From Methylogaea oryzae (GTDB lineage Bacteria; Pseudomonadota; Gammaproteobacteria; Methylococcales; Methylococcaceae), in assembly GCF_019669985.1 (NCBI RefSeq), contig NZ_AP019782.1, forward strand, positions 302,501-366,500: 64,000 bases of DNA. Reading direction: 5' to 3'. How positions within the stretch are numbered: the first letter of the stretch is position 1; every line of letters begins with the position of its first letter. The translations under genes and the position numbers were made by a program. This document shows positions 14,633 to 22,760 of this stretch, in pieces. The notes below the pieces were generated by a model that ran no database searches, was not told the origin of the DNA, and saw only the letters and a list, made by a program, of their open reading frames with translations.

Positions 14633-14938
14633 GTGGACAATCTTAGCAGCGAGTTGCAAAACGCTATTCGGGCCTTGGAACAGGTCGGCGATCACGCCGG
14701 GGCGCACAGCGACGCGGTCGACGAATTGCTGGATCAGCTGTACCAGCAAAAAATGGATTTGGCCGGGGCTCCGCCCCATGCCGCTTCGCCCAACTACAAA
14801 CAGGCGGTCGAAGCGATGCGCGCCGCCGGCGCCAAGGTGAAATCGGCCCAGCGCGATAAAAACCGCCTGGCCGATGCGTTGCGGGCGGTGTCGGAAGCCA
14901 CCGCCAAGATCAACCGGGTGCTGGATAACGCCGCCTGA
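14633..14938 (+). CDS. Hypothetical helical protein
   Basis: I do not recognise a family. The likely GTG start at 14633 gives a soluble, mostly helical protein of about 101 residues (SSELQNAIRALEQVGDHAG and LADALRAVSEATAKINRVL). Longer frames from 14525 begin with a proline-rich stretch unlike the rest and are less likely. It sits between the ferredoxin and an SMR exporter in the same direction. Confidence 0.6.
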   Translation: MDNLSSELQNAIRALEQVGDHAGAHSDAVDELLDQLYQQKMDLAGAPPHAASPNYKQAVEAMRAAGAKVKSAQRDKNRLADALRAVSEATAKINRVLDNAA

Positions 14939-14946
14939 GAGTTTGT

Positions 14947-15270
14947 ATGCACGGACTGTATTTGCTGGCGGCGATACTGCTGGAAGTGGCCGGCACTACT
15001 TGCATGAGGCTGGCGGAAGGTTTTACCCGGCCGCTGCCTTCCGTGCTGATTTTCGTCTTTTACGGCCTTTCTTTCGCCTGCATTACCCTTGCCCTGGAAA
15101 AAATCCAATTGAGCGTGGCCTATGCCATTTGGGCGGGCATGGGCACCGCGCTCATCGCCTTGATCGGCGTGGCGGTTTTTGCCGAATCCATGTCGCCGCT
15201 GAAATGGCTAAGCCTTGCCATGATAGCGGCCGGCGTGGTGGGCCTGAATCTGGACGGCGCGGCCCGTTGA
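14947..15270 (+). CDS. Small multidrug resistance (SMR) transporter, EmrE-like
   Basis: A four-helix inner-membrane exporter of 107 residues. The membrane-embedded acidic residue lies in LLEVAGTTCMRLAEGFTR near position 13, and AYAIWAGMGTALI forms the loop/helix 3 region. SMR proteins act as dimers that exchange protons for cations. A second SMR gene lies 1.0 kb downstream, across a phosphoesterase gene. The two might form a paired heterodimer, but each may also act alone. Confidence 0.9.
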   Translation: MHGLYLLAAILLEVAGTTCMRLAEGFTRPLPSVLIFVFYGLSFACITLALEKIQLSVAYAIWAGMGTALIALIGVAVFAESMSPLKWLSLAMIAAGVVGLNLDGAAR

Positions 15271-15274
15271 GGCG

Positions 15275-16228
15275 ATGACCGCTGCCGATCCGAACGAAGA
15301 GGCGCGCCGTTGGCTGGAACGTCGGGTTGGGCGTTGCCATGCCGCCATGCGCTTGGGTGTCGAAGAAGAGCGCGAGGCGCGCCTTTTCGGCCAGGGCCGT
15401 ACGGTGTTCCACATCGAAAACTGGGGAGGCTTCCGCGGCTTGGTGCGGTTGGCGCTGCGGTTGTCGTTGATGGAGGGGCGGGGGCTGCGCAACGCCCGCG
15501 CCGTTCAGTTGCGCTGCAACGACTTCGTCTTGCCTCATTTGCCGCCGGTTTTCCAAGGCTACACGCTGCTGCACCTCAGCGATCTGCACCTGGATATGGG
15601 GGCGGGAATGCCCGATGCGTTGATCGAGGCGGTGGACGGCCTGCAATACGATGCTTGCGTCATTACCGGCGATTTTCGCGCCAAGACTTACGGGGCTTAT
15701 CAAGCGGCCTTGGACGGCATGGCGAGGGTTCGGCCCCACCTCAAGGGCGATATTTACGCCATCCTCGGCAACCACGACAGCCTGCGCATGGCGCAAGGCT
15801 TGGAAGCCATGGGAGTGCGTTTGCTGCTCAACGAAACGGTGGCGCTACGGCGGGGCGGCTCGGTTATCCACCTGGCGGGTATCGACGATCCTCATTATTA
15901 TCGGGCGGACAATCTGGAAAAAGCGGCCGACCCGATTCCGGCCGGCGGCGTGTCGCTGCTGTTGTCCCATAGCCCGGAGATCTATCGCCAGGCCGCCAGC
16001 GCGGGTTTCGACGTGATGCTGGCCGGCCATACCCATGGCGGCCAGATTTGCCTGCCCGGCGGCATTCCGCTCATCGTCAACGCCCGGGCGCCGCGGCGCT
16101 ATTGTGTCGGGGCGTGGCGCCACCAGCGGATGCAGGGATATACCTCGGTGGGGTCCGGCGCCAGCATCGCCGACGCCCGCTTCAATTGCCCGCCGGAAGT
16201 GACGCTGCATCGGCTGCTGCAGGAATAG
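15275..16228 (+). CDS. Metallophosphoesterase (YkuE/YaeI-like)
   Basis: A calcineurin-type phosphoesterase of 317 residues. The metal motifs are in order: HLSDLHLD, ITGDFR, LGNHDS, LLSHSP and LAGHTHGGQI. The first 90 residues are not part of the catalytic fold and lack a clear membrane segment. Family members hydrolyse lipid-linked or nucleotide phosphoesters; the substrate here is unknown. It starts four bases after the upstream SMR gene stops, so the two are probably co-transcribed. Confidence 0.9.
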   Translation: MTAADPNEEARRWLERRVGRCHAAMRLGVEEEREARLFGQGRTVFHIENWGGFRGLVRLALRLSLMEGRGLRNARAVQLRCNDFVLPHLPPVFQGYTLLHLSDLHLDMGAGMPDALIEAVDGLQYDACVITGDFRAKTYGAYQAALDGMARVRPHLKGDIYAILGNHDSLRMAQGLEAMGVRLLLNETVALRRGGSVIHLAGIDDPHYYRADNLEKAADPIPAGGVSLLLSHSPEIYRQAASAGFDVMLAGHTHGGQICLPGGIPLIVNARAPRRYCVGAWRHQRMQGYTSVGSGASIADARFNCPPEVTLHRLLQE

Positions 16229-16288
16229 ATTCCGGCGCGTTGCGCCGTCCTTATTCATAATTCATATTGTGTTTTAGCGAGATTTTGC

Positions 16289-16609
16289 ATGGCTTGGATT
16301 TTGTTGTTGCTTGCCGGACTGGCGGAAATCGTTTTCGCCTTGAGCCTGAAATATAACGAAGGCTTTACCAAACTGTATCCCAGCTTGGTAACGGCCGCTT
16401 CGGGCGGCGCCAGTTTTTACCTGTTGATGCTGTCCCTCAAAACCCTGCCGGTGGGCACGGCCTACGCTATTTGGACCGGCATGGGCGCGGCCGGCGTGGC
16501 GGTGCTGGGGGTGTTTTTCCTGAAGGAATCCACCGATTTGTGGCGCTTGCTGTCCATCGCCTTGGTGGTGGTTGGCGTTATCGGCCTGAAATTGTCCCAC
16601 GTGGAGTGA
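16289..16609 (+). CDS. SMR transporter, SugE/Gdx-like
   Basis: A 106-residue four-helix exporter whose segments AEIVFALSLKYNEGFTKL and GTAYAIWTGMGAAGVAVLG are closer to the SugE/Gdx guanidinium-exporter group than to EmrE. The conserved glutamate is in the first helix. Specificity for guanidinium is an inference from family resemblance; no guanidine riboswitch was noticed in the short upstream gap. Confidence 0.85.
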   Translation: MAWILLLLAGLAEIVFALSLKYNEGFTKLYPSLVTAASGGASFYLLMLSLKTLPVGTAYAIWTGMGAAGVAVLGVFFLKESTDLWRLLSIALVVVGVIGLKLSHVE

Positions 16610-16696
16610 GCCGCTGCGGCGGGCCGCGGAAGCGCTAGACTTGAACGTTACTGAGGGGCGCGGCCCGCTCCCCTCGCGTACCGTGGGAGTAGCGCC

Positions 16697-17158
16697 ATGC
16701 ATACCTGTTGCAGACAAGTGAAAGACTTTTTGGATTACGGCCGTAGTCTTCACGGCGAAATCCAGGCGTTTTACGACAACCTCAACGAGCACACGGATAA
16801 AGAGCGGCTAAAAATGCTGCTGGGTTATTTGAGCCGCCACGAGCAGCGCATGGAGGAGAGCCTGTTGCGTTTCGAGCAGGTGACGCGCAAGGAGATTTTG
16901 GACGTGTGGCTGTCCCATGCGCCGCGCGTCAGCATTCAGGACATGATCGGCCAGTGCGGCGCAACGGAGGGCATGGGCTTGGACGAGATGGTGGACGTGG
17001 CGTTGAAATTCGACGCGGCCATGATCAAGCTGTATCGGGATGTGGCGGAGCACGCCGCGGATGCGCGGGTTAAAGGCGTTTTTCAAAATATCGTCGGCAT
17101 GGAAGAGAGCGACGCCAACAAGCTGTTGTGCGACGTTTCGGCCATGCGGGAAATGTAA
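16697..17158 (+). CDS. Hypothetical helical protein, possibly ferritin-like
   Basis: An unrecognised 153-residue, mostly helical protein. It begins MHTCCRQ and has several Glu/His pairs in helices (HGEIQAFYDNL, HEQRMEESLL), which recall ferritin-like or hemerythrin-like folds, but I cannot place the metal ligands. It lies just upstream of the bestrophin gene. Confidence 0.6.
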   Translation: MHTCCRQVKDFLDYGRSLHGEIQAFYDNLNEHTDKERLKMLLGYLSRHEQRMEESLLRFEQVTRKEILDVWLSHAPRVSIQDMIGQCGATEGMGLDEMVDVALKFDAAMIKLYRDVAEHAADARVKGVFQNIVGMEESDANKLLCDVSAMREM

Positions 17159-17167
17159 GCGGCGTCG

Positions 17168-18016
17168 ATGGTCAACTACAATCCGAAATCCTGGTGGGGC
17201 CTGATCTTCCGCTTTCACAAAAGCGATACCTTCCGCATTCTGTTGCCGGCCTTGGTGAGCATCGCTCTGTTCACGGCCGCCATCGCTTATGTGCATGTGG
17301 TCTGGCTGCCGGGGTGGCTTGCCGGCACGCCGGTGGTGCATTCCCTGCTGGGCCTGGTGATTTCCCTGCTGCTGGTGTTCCGCACCAACACCGCCTACGA
17401 ACGGTGGTGGGAGGGACGCCGGCAGTGGGGCGCCCTGGTCAACGCATCGCGGAACCTGGCGTTGAAGCTGGATGCGTTTTTGCCGAAGGGCCATGACAGT
17501 CGCGCCGTATTGGCCGGTTTGATGGGCGACTATGCGCAAACGCTGGCTCACCATTTACGCGGCCGGTTGCCGCCGGGCGTGTCCATGCCGGCGGGGCATG
17601 GCCCCAACCAGCTGGCGGCGCGTTTGTTGGGGGAATTGAACCGGCTTTACCGTCAAGGCGACATCAGCGGCGAGCAGCTGCTGTGCCTCAACGGCGACAT
17701 CACCGCCTTCACCGACGTGTGCGGGGCCTGCGAGCGCATCCAAAAAACGCCCATTCCGTATTCCTACAGCCTGTTTTTGAAGAAGTTCATCTTCGCTTAC
17801 ATCGTCAGCATGCCGTTTTGCTTTGTGCCGCAGTTCCATTATTGGTCGGTATTGCTCGCCACTTTCATGTTTTATGTGCTGGCCAGCTTGGAATTGATCG
17901 CCGAGGAGGTGGAAAATCCGTTCGGCGACGATGCCAACGACCTGCCTACCGAACAGATCGCCGAAACCATTCGCCGCAATGTGCACGAGGCGTTGACGGT
18001 GGAGTGCCGGAGCTAG
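17168..18016 (+). CDS. Bestrophin-family (UPF0187) membrane protein
   Basis: A 282-residue inner-membrane protein. The RTNTAYERWWEGRRQWG block is the bestrophin signature, and IPYSYSLFLKKF and ENPFGDDANDLP near the C-terminus are also conserved. Bacterial homologues form pentameric ion channels. The start follows the previous gene by ten bases. Confidence 0.92.
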   Translation: MVNYNPKSWWGLIFRFHKSDTFRILLPALVSIALFTAAIAYVHVVWLPGWLAGTPVVHSLLGLVISLLLVFRTNTAYERWWEGRRQWGALVNASRNLALKLDAFLPKGHDSRAVLAGLMGDYAQTLAHHLRGRLPPGVSMPAGHGPNQLAARLLGELNRLYRQGDISGEQLLCLNGDITAFTDVCGACERIQKTPIPYSYSLFLKKFIFAYIVSMPFCFVPQFHYWSVLLATFMFYVLASLELIAEEVENPFGDDANDLPTEQIAETIRRNVHEALTVECRS

Positions 18017-18075
18017 GCGCGCCGCCTGCTGATCGTCCGCCCCGATTCTTTAACGTCCGCGCTACGGAGCTATCC

Positions 18076-18473
18076 ATGGCAACCCACCGCTTGGCGCTTC
18101 TCGCCCCCCTCCTTTGGCTGTTGGCCGGTTGCCTGGAGCAATCCCTGCAATTGAGCGTCCGCTTCGACCGCGTGGACGGCCTCAAGGCCGGCGACGCCGT
18201 GGTGTTTCGCGACCGTAAGGTCGGGCAGGTGGACGGCGTGGAATACACCAAGGACGGCGTGTTTTTGGCGCAAATCCACATCGATCCGGACTACCGCGCC
18301 GCGGCTACCACGGAAACCCGTTTTTACCTGGGGGCTGATCCCCTCCAAGCCGGCCGCCAGCGCGTCGAAGTGGAACATCCCGGCGGGGGGAAGGCGCTGG
18401 CTGACGGCGCCGTGGTGGATGGCCGCAGCCGGCGTGGGTTGGAAGGGGTGTTTCCTTGGGGGGAGATTTTCAA
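18076..18473 (+). pseudogene. MCE/MlaD-like lipoprotein, 5' part, cut by the prophage
   Basis: The first 132 codons encode a lipoprotein signal (LLWLLAGC) and an MCE-domain segment (VDGLKAGDAVVFRDRKVGQVDGV), as in MlaD/PqiB proteins that move lipids across the envelope. The frame runs into phage DNA and stops at 18495 after about seven foreign codons. Its other part is at 58854-59124. Joining position 18473 to 58854 completes an AAG codon and gives an uninterrupted protein of 222 residues, so the gene was intact before insertion. The truncated product lacks its C-terminal helical part. Confidence 0.9.
18468..18473 (+). repeat. Target-site duplication TTTCAA, left copy
   Basis: Six bases directly before the terminal TG of the prophage. 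They match perfectly the six bases after the terminal CA at the other end (58848-58853). Confidence 0.93.
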
Positions 18474-18517
18474 TGAAGCCGCGCGCGATAAATGAACGGT
18501 CAGCGGCGCGATAAATG
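18474..18517 (+). repeat. Left terminal transposase-binding region
   Basis: The terminus reads TGAAG, then GATAAAT at 18487-18493 and again at 18510-18516, a 23-bp period. Each is preceded by GCGC, giving the 12-base repeat GCGCGATAAATG. The same layout, inverted, is found at the right end. This suggests two transposase sites per end. The first copy also codes for the final residues of the truncated lipoprotein frame. Confidence 0.88.
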
Positions 18518-18581
18518 CGCTTACTGGGCGTTGCGCGCACGGCAACAGAATTGCATATAGTAGAAACGGCAGCAATCGTGG

Positions 18582-19019
18582 CTACCAGTTGCGGATGATC
18601 AGCTCCCGCCGTTTCGCTCCGCCCTTCCTGCCGCCGCCCACTGTATAGGTGATGTCCACCGTTTCCATCGACAGTCCGGCGAACGCCGTGCGCATTTCGG
18701 CGATGTCGTTCACCGAGATCAGCATCTTCCCCTTGATCGACTTCGCCAGTTCGGCCAAGCGATTGTATTGCTCCAGACCGAAATCGACGCCGTAGCCTTC
18801 CGTGCCCCAGTACGGCGGGTCGCAGTAGAACAGCGTGTGCGGCCGGTCGTACTTGGCGACGCATGTCGCCCAGTCGAGATGTTCAACGTAGGTGCGGCTC
18901 AGGCGTAGATGGGCTGCCGACAGATCTTCCTCCAACCGCAGTAGATTCAGCTTCGGCGGCGACGTCGTCGCCGTGCCGAATGTCTGGCTCACAGGTATCG
19001 TCTGTGGGTTAGGCGGCAA
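18582..19019 (-). pseudogene. DNA adenine methylase, C-terminal remnant
   Basis: The 145-residue frame contains the catalytic DPPYW motif and a phage-type segment YDRPHTLFYCDPPYW, and ends normally. D12-class N6-adenine methylases are usually about 270 residues long and begin with an FxGxG SAM-binding loop. That half is missing, because the DUF4376-like gene lies directly upstream. It is therefore probably inactive. It occupies the place of the Mu DNA-modification gene (mom), next to the end and behind the tail fibre. Confidence 0.8.
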
Positions 19020-19057
19020 CGGATTGCTCCAACAACCCGTTGCCGCTCCCTCCTAAA

Positions 19058-19684
19058 TTACTCGGCAGTTGCAGCGGGCCACACGATGGCCGCCACTTTC
19101 TCCGCCGTATCCGTGCCAGGATCATCCAGCAACGCCAGCAACTCGCGCAGTTGAGCGCGGCACCCTTGGACATGCGCATCGACCGCGTCGCCGACCGCAA
19201 TCGCCTGTGCGGCGGAGTGCGGCCGGGCGTCCCAGGCACCGGCGACATCCTGACAAACGATCCAATACGGCCCGCCGGCATCGCCGTGTTGGGTAGCGCG
19301 GTTGTAGACCGCCCACAGGTTTAGCTGATCCGGATTTTCGGCGGAGTTTTGGGTGGGATACTGGTGGGGCGCACCCAGCGCGTCGCAGGCGATGCCGCCA
19401 GTGATGGCGGTGCGGCACGCTTCGCGCAGCTTGCCGCGCACAGTCAACTTCGCCGCCTCCAGCGATGGGACGATTTGGCCGTCCACCAGCGCGACGGTAG
19501 GGTCGCCGCTCACGTCGATGGTCACAGTGTCGGTGTCGGCCTGATATCGGAGATACTGCAATGGTATGCCGGCGGTCTCGGGCGTCTCGGCGACGGCGAT
19601 TTGCCCGAGATCGAATCCGAAATTCCCGCGCGCCTCATAGAGACACGCTCCGGACTCGGCATCAAACACCCTATATAAATGCAT
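19058..19684 (-). CDS. Tail-fibre-associated protein, DUF4376-like
   Basis: The protein has about 208 residues from the ATG at 19684. Its N-terminal part resembles short fibre-assembly proteins (MHLYRVFDAESG), and the C-terminal half (KLTVRGKLREACRTAITGG, then NLWAVYNRATQ) resembles DUF4376 domains found behind tail-fibre genes. It probably helps fibre folding or caps the fibre. The start follows the fibre stop by eleven bases, ten of which are a G run on the coding strand. Confidence 0.65.
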   Translation of the reverse strand: MHLYRVFDAESGACLYEARGNFGFDLGQIAVAETPETAGIPLQYLRYQADTDTVTIDVSGDPTVALVDGQIVPSLEAAKLTVRGKLREACRTAITGGIACDALGAPHQYPTQNSAENPDQLNLWAVYNRATQHGDAGGPYWIVCQDVAGAWDARPHSAAQAIAVGDAVDAHVQGCRAQLRELLALLDDPGTDTAEKVAAIVWPAATAE

Positions 19685-19694
19685 CCCCCCCCCC
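19685..19694 (-). repeat. Ten-base poly-G tract (coding strand) at the ribosome-binding position
   Basis: Ten C residues on the plus strand lie exactly between the tail-fibre stop codon and the ATG of the next gene. On the coding strand the run directly abuts the start codon, so its length sets the only ribosome-binding sequence of that gene. Confidence 0.7.
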
Positions 19695-20612
19695 TTATGC
19701 AGCCAGTTCGGCCACATAGGCCGGTTTGAAATAGCAGTTGTAGCCACTACTGTCGTAGCCCGCCGAATACACGGATACGAGATAGCGCGTAGTGCCTATC
19801 GTCTGCAACATATCGGTGGTAAATCCGAGGGACGACATATCGCCTACCGAGGAAAGACCACGTGTTTTCGGTGTCCGCGCCCAGTTCAACGTGTGCGGGT
19901 ACCATCCATTGCTATTAGCAGTCGAATCGAATCCCCCGATGAACTGCGCGGTCAGGCGCCACGAGTTTGCGAGCGTCGTGATTGTTGGCGCTGTGCCAGC
20001 GCCGCCCGTGACCACACGAGCGATCAACAGGTCGAGCGCGGTAGAGTCGAATCCGCCACCAGCGGAGGCGTTAGGCGTACCGCGCAGCCCGGCGGGCAAT
20101 ACCAGCGCATCCGAATCAGCCCCTTTGGTCACGTACAACGACAAAACGCCGGCCGTAATCTGCGCCCGCAGATAGTAGGTCGAACTGACGGCAAGCGCCG
20201 CGCTGGTAAACGCCGGCGTGACCCACTCACGCATTCGACCGTTGATGCCGGCAGTGATCTCCTCGGCCAGCGACAGGCGGGTACCAGCGCCGATCGATAC
20301 CGTGCCGCCGGAGCCGGCCACGGCGGCGGCCGTGACCGCCAGGCGGTTGTCGGCCGTCGCAATCGTCGGATACGGTAGCGCAGCAAGCGGCAGCACGCCG
20401 GTAGAGAATTTGGCCAACAGCAGCGTCCCCAGCTGCGTCAAATCGTTCTGATCCGGGGTGCCCCCCAGGGCGATGATGGCGTTGACGATCTCGCGCATCG
20501 GGTGTTCGATGGCCTCGGCAGCGACGGGGCTACCCTCGGTGTCGGTGGCCGGATCGCCGGTGACGTAGCCGGCGTTGGGGTCGGTGGCGCCGACCGGCGG
20601 GACGTATTTCAT
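19695..20612 (-). CDS. Phage tail fibre protein
   Basis: A 305-residue fibre. The N-terminal part (KYVPPVGATDPNAGYVTGDP and EHPMREIVNAIIALGG) is the usual baseplate-binding segment, the middle is Ala/Gly/Thr-rich, and the tip is aromatic-rich with repeats GGFDSTA and YDSSGYN. It starts four bases inside the preceding YmfQ-like gene. It determines host range; the receptor is unknown. Confidence 0.8.
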   Translation of the reverse strand: MKYVPPVGATDPNAGYVTGDPATDTEGSPVAAEAIEHPMREIVNAIIALGGTPDQNDLTQLGTLLLAKFSTGVLPLAALPYPTIATADNRLAVTAAAVAGSGGTVSIGAGTRLSLAEEITAGINGRMREWVTPAFTSAALAVSSTYYLRAQITAGVLSLYVTKGADSDALVLPAGLRGTPNASAGGGFDSTALDLLIARVVTGGAGTAPTITTLANSWRLTAQFIGGFDSTANSNGWYPHTLNWARTPKTRGLSSVGDMSSLGFTTDMLQTIGTTRYLVSVYSAGYDSSGYNCYFKPAYVAELAA

Positions 20613-21223
20613 GGGCGGGTTCCCTCATAGGTGAAGTGCAGGTTGCGGTGGCCCTGATTGTTCCGCTTGAAGCGGCATTCCAGGTCGTAGGCGCGGCTTA
20701 TCTTTGTCAGTAAGTCGATGCCGCACTGGCTGGTACCGGTGCGAAAGCGGCCGACGCGCGGGCCGTGGACACGCACGCGCCAGTGCTGGCGCACGTTGTG
20801 GCCGCCGCAGAGCGTATCGGTCCCCAGGCGACTGAGGCCGCACACCCAGGGTGCGTACTCGATGATAGTGATGCTGTAGCCCAGCGCCGTTGCCAGCCCC
20901 ACATAGAACGCCTTCGTTTGCCCGGCGCGGTACGTGAGCTTCGATACCACGGCCGCGCGGCGCTCCTGCAGCGTGACCGCCTTGGCGTTGGTGCAGGGAT
21001 CGGGCAGGCCGGCGAAATCCTCCCACTCCCGCAGCAGCTCCGTGGCATAGCGCGGATCCATCTCGCTTCGCAGTTGCCGCGCCCGGGCGTCGACGCGGCC
21101 GAATTCCTCGGCCAGGGCGGAGAGCAGCTCGTACACGCCGCTGCCCGGCTGGCGCAGATCGTCCCAGAGCTGGCCGTTGGGCAGCAGCGAGAGCATCAGT
21201 TCCAGGTAGTCGGTGGCTGTCAT
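20609..21223 (-). CDS. YmfQ-like baseplate protein (Mu gp48)
   Basis: A 204-residue DUF2313 protein: LLPNGQLWDDL at the start, PRYATELLREWEDFAGLPDPC and TLQERRAAVVSKLT in the centre. In Mu this protein is part of the baseplate and lies between gp47 and the fibre, as here. It overlaps both neighbours by four bases. Confidence 0.9.
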   Translation of the reverse strand: MTATDYLELMLSLLPNGQLWDDLRQPGSGVYELLSALAEEFGRVDARARQLRSEMDPRYATELLREWEDFAGLPDPCTNAKAVTLQERRAAVVSKLTYRAGQTKAFYVGLATALGYSITIIEYAPWVCGLSRLGTDTLCGGHNVRQHWRVRVHGPRVGRFRTGTSQCGIDLLTKISRAYDLECRFKRNNQGHRNLHFTYEGTRP

Positions 21224-22299
21224 GCCTTGGTCTGCCAGGTGATGGTGCCGAGGGTGACGATGCTGCCGACCGCAGGCGTGACATCCACAGTCGGGCCTAC
21301 CCAGGCATTGTCCGCTTCGCCGGCGGCCTGGGAGGTAACAGCGCGCAAGTGGGAAATCAGCACGCGGCCTTTGCCGGTGCCTTCCTCCGGCTCCGCCTCG
21401 TCGCGCAGCAGCTCCCGCAGCTGCGCTTCGATGGCGGCCTGCACCGCCGTGGTATTGGGGGCGATGGCGATGGTGGGGTTGAGCGGCGCCGGCGTAGGCG
21501 GCACCACGGTCAGGCCGGACATGCCGGCCGGACGTAGCGGCTCCAAATAGTTGTAGAGGGCGGTGGCATCGGCCGCGAGCGGAATACCATCGGCATATTT
21601 GTTATCCATGGCGAACCGCACCGTGACGGTGCCGTCGCCCATGGCCAGGCTCTTGGCCCACGCCCGCGTAACCCCGGGAAACGACAGCGCCCAGGTCACA
21701 TAGTCCAGGCGGGTGCCGCCCTTGACCGGCTCCTGCACCTCCCGCAGGTAGCGTACGCGCATGGTGTCGTAGCCTTCGATGTCGTTGCCACCGGTCAGGC
21801 CGTCGCCCAGCAGGGTCGCGGTGGCCTTGACCCCGTCGACGGGCGACACCAGCGAGAGTGTCTCGGTGGCCGGCAGGTTGCCAGCGACGCCGGCGAGCAG
21901 CGCAACGACCGACACATCGGCGGTGCCGGCGGCGATGGTCGCCTCGGCACCGGTGACGTAGTCGTAGCCGTAGCGGCTGTGCAACAGCGTGCCGGCGGGG
22001 ATGACCTTGCCGGTGGTGCCGGTAAACCGCACCGTGCCGCCGGCGGCGGTGGCCGGCAGGCGGGCCACGCCAAACACAGCGGCATGCTGCTCGAATTCTT
22101 TGCCGGTCGCGGTATAGGGGTGGAACTGGACCGACGCCCAATCGATGTGGCCATGCAGCGTGTGGCTGGCGCCGGCGATCGCTTGCTTGATGCCTTCGGC
22201 CACGGCGTTGTATTGGTCGGCCGGTACGCCGCCGATCACCTCCATGTCGGTGGCGACGCGGCGCAGGATGGTCGACAGGTCGGGACGTTGAAATGTCAT
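21220..22299 (-). CDS. Baseplate J-like wedge protein (Mu gp47)
   Basis: A 359-residue baseplate-J family protein, with FQRPDLSTILRRVATDM, GTVRFTGTTGKVIPAGT and GVTRAWAKSLAMGDGTVTV segments typical of wedge proteins. The ATG at 22299 overlaps the gp46-like stop by four bases. A longer frame from 22722 begins with arginine-rich out-of-frame sequence and is not used. Confidence 0.92.
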   Translation of the reverse strand: MTFQRPDLSTILRRVATDMEVIGGVPADQYNAVAEGIKQAIAGASHTLHGHIDWASVQFHPYTATGKEFEQHAAVFGVARLPATAAGGTVRFTGTTGKVIPAGTLLHSRYGYDYVTGAEATIAAGTADVSVVALLAGVAGNLPATETLSLVSPVDGVKATATLLGDGLTGGNDIEGYDTMRVRYLREVQEPVKGGTRLDYVTWALSFPGVTRAWAKSLAMGDGTVTVRFAMDNKYADGIPLAADATALYNYLEPLRPAGMSGLTVVPPTPAPLNPTIAIAPNTTAVQAAIEAQLRELLRDEAEPEEGTGKGRVLISHLRAVTSQAAGEADNAWVGPTVDVTPAVGSIVTLGTITWQTKA

Positions 22300-22760
22300 G
22301 TTGTCCCCATGGTGAAATCGTGTTGCCAGGTATCGCCGTTCGGCTGCGTAATCACGATGCTGGCGGCCAGCACGGACGGCCGATGCCACCAGGCGTCCAC
22401 GGCGACGTCGGTGGCGCGGCCGGTGGCGATGAGCCAGCGCAGGGCGTCGTCGATATACAGCACGGCCAGTCTGCGCGTTTCCTCCTCCTGTTTGGCACGG
22501 CGCAGCGTCCACAACAGGGATCCGCGCGGGCGTGCTTGCGGGCCGGGCGTACCGCCGTCGCTGGGATAGTCGTCGCCCCAGCAGCCGCCGGAGTACTCGA
22601 GGATCTCGTCGGCCACGTGCGCGGGACGCGGATCGGTGGGGATCAGGCGGCGGTCGGTGAACAGGCTGGCGATCACCAGCGAGCGCAGGGTATCGTCCAC
22701 GCCGAGCGCGGCAAGGCGCCACTGGCCGTATTCGCCTTGCTCCAGGGCGAAATCCCTCAT
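22296..22760 (-). CDS. Phage GP46-family baseplate protein
   Basis: A 154-residue GP46/gp25-like protein. Recognisable parts are IASLFTDRRLIPTDPRP, a GGCWGDDYP loop and LYIDDALRWLIATGRA. In Mu it joins gp45 and gp47 in the baseplate. It overlaps both neighbours by four bases. Confidence 0.88.
   Translation of the reverse strand: MRDFALEQGEYGQWRLAALGVDDTLRSLVIASLFTDRRLIPTDPRPAHVADEILEYSGGCWGDDYPSDGGTPGPQARPRGSLLWTLRRAKQEEETRRLAVLYIDDALRWLIATGRATDVAVDAWWHRPSVLAASIVITQPNGDTWQHDFTMGTT

Noticed and set aside
18483-18517. The GCGCGATAAATG direct repeat as chance coding repetition of the lipoprotein gene.
   Set aside because: The same spacing and core occur inverted at the other end, and the first copy lies after the TG terminus, so it belongs to the phage.
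18582-20612. A Mu-style invertible tail-fibre segment with a Gin recombinase.
   Set aside because: Only one fibre gene is present, with no second fibre end, no inverted crossover sites noticed and no serine recombinase gene in the window.
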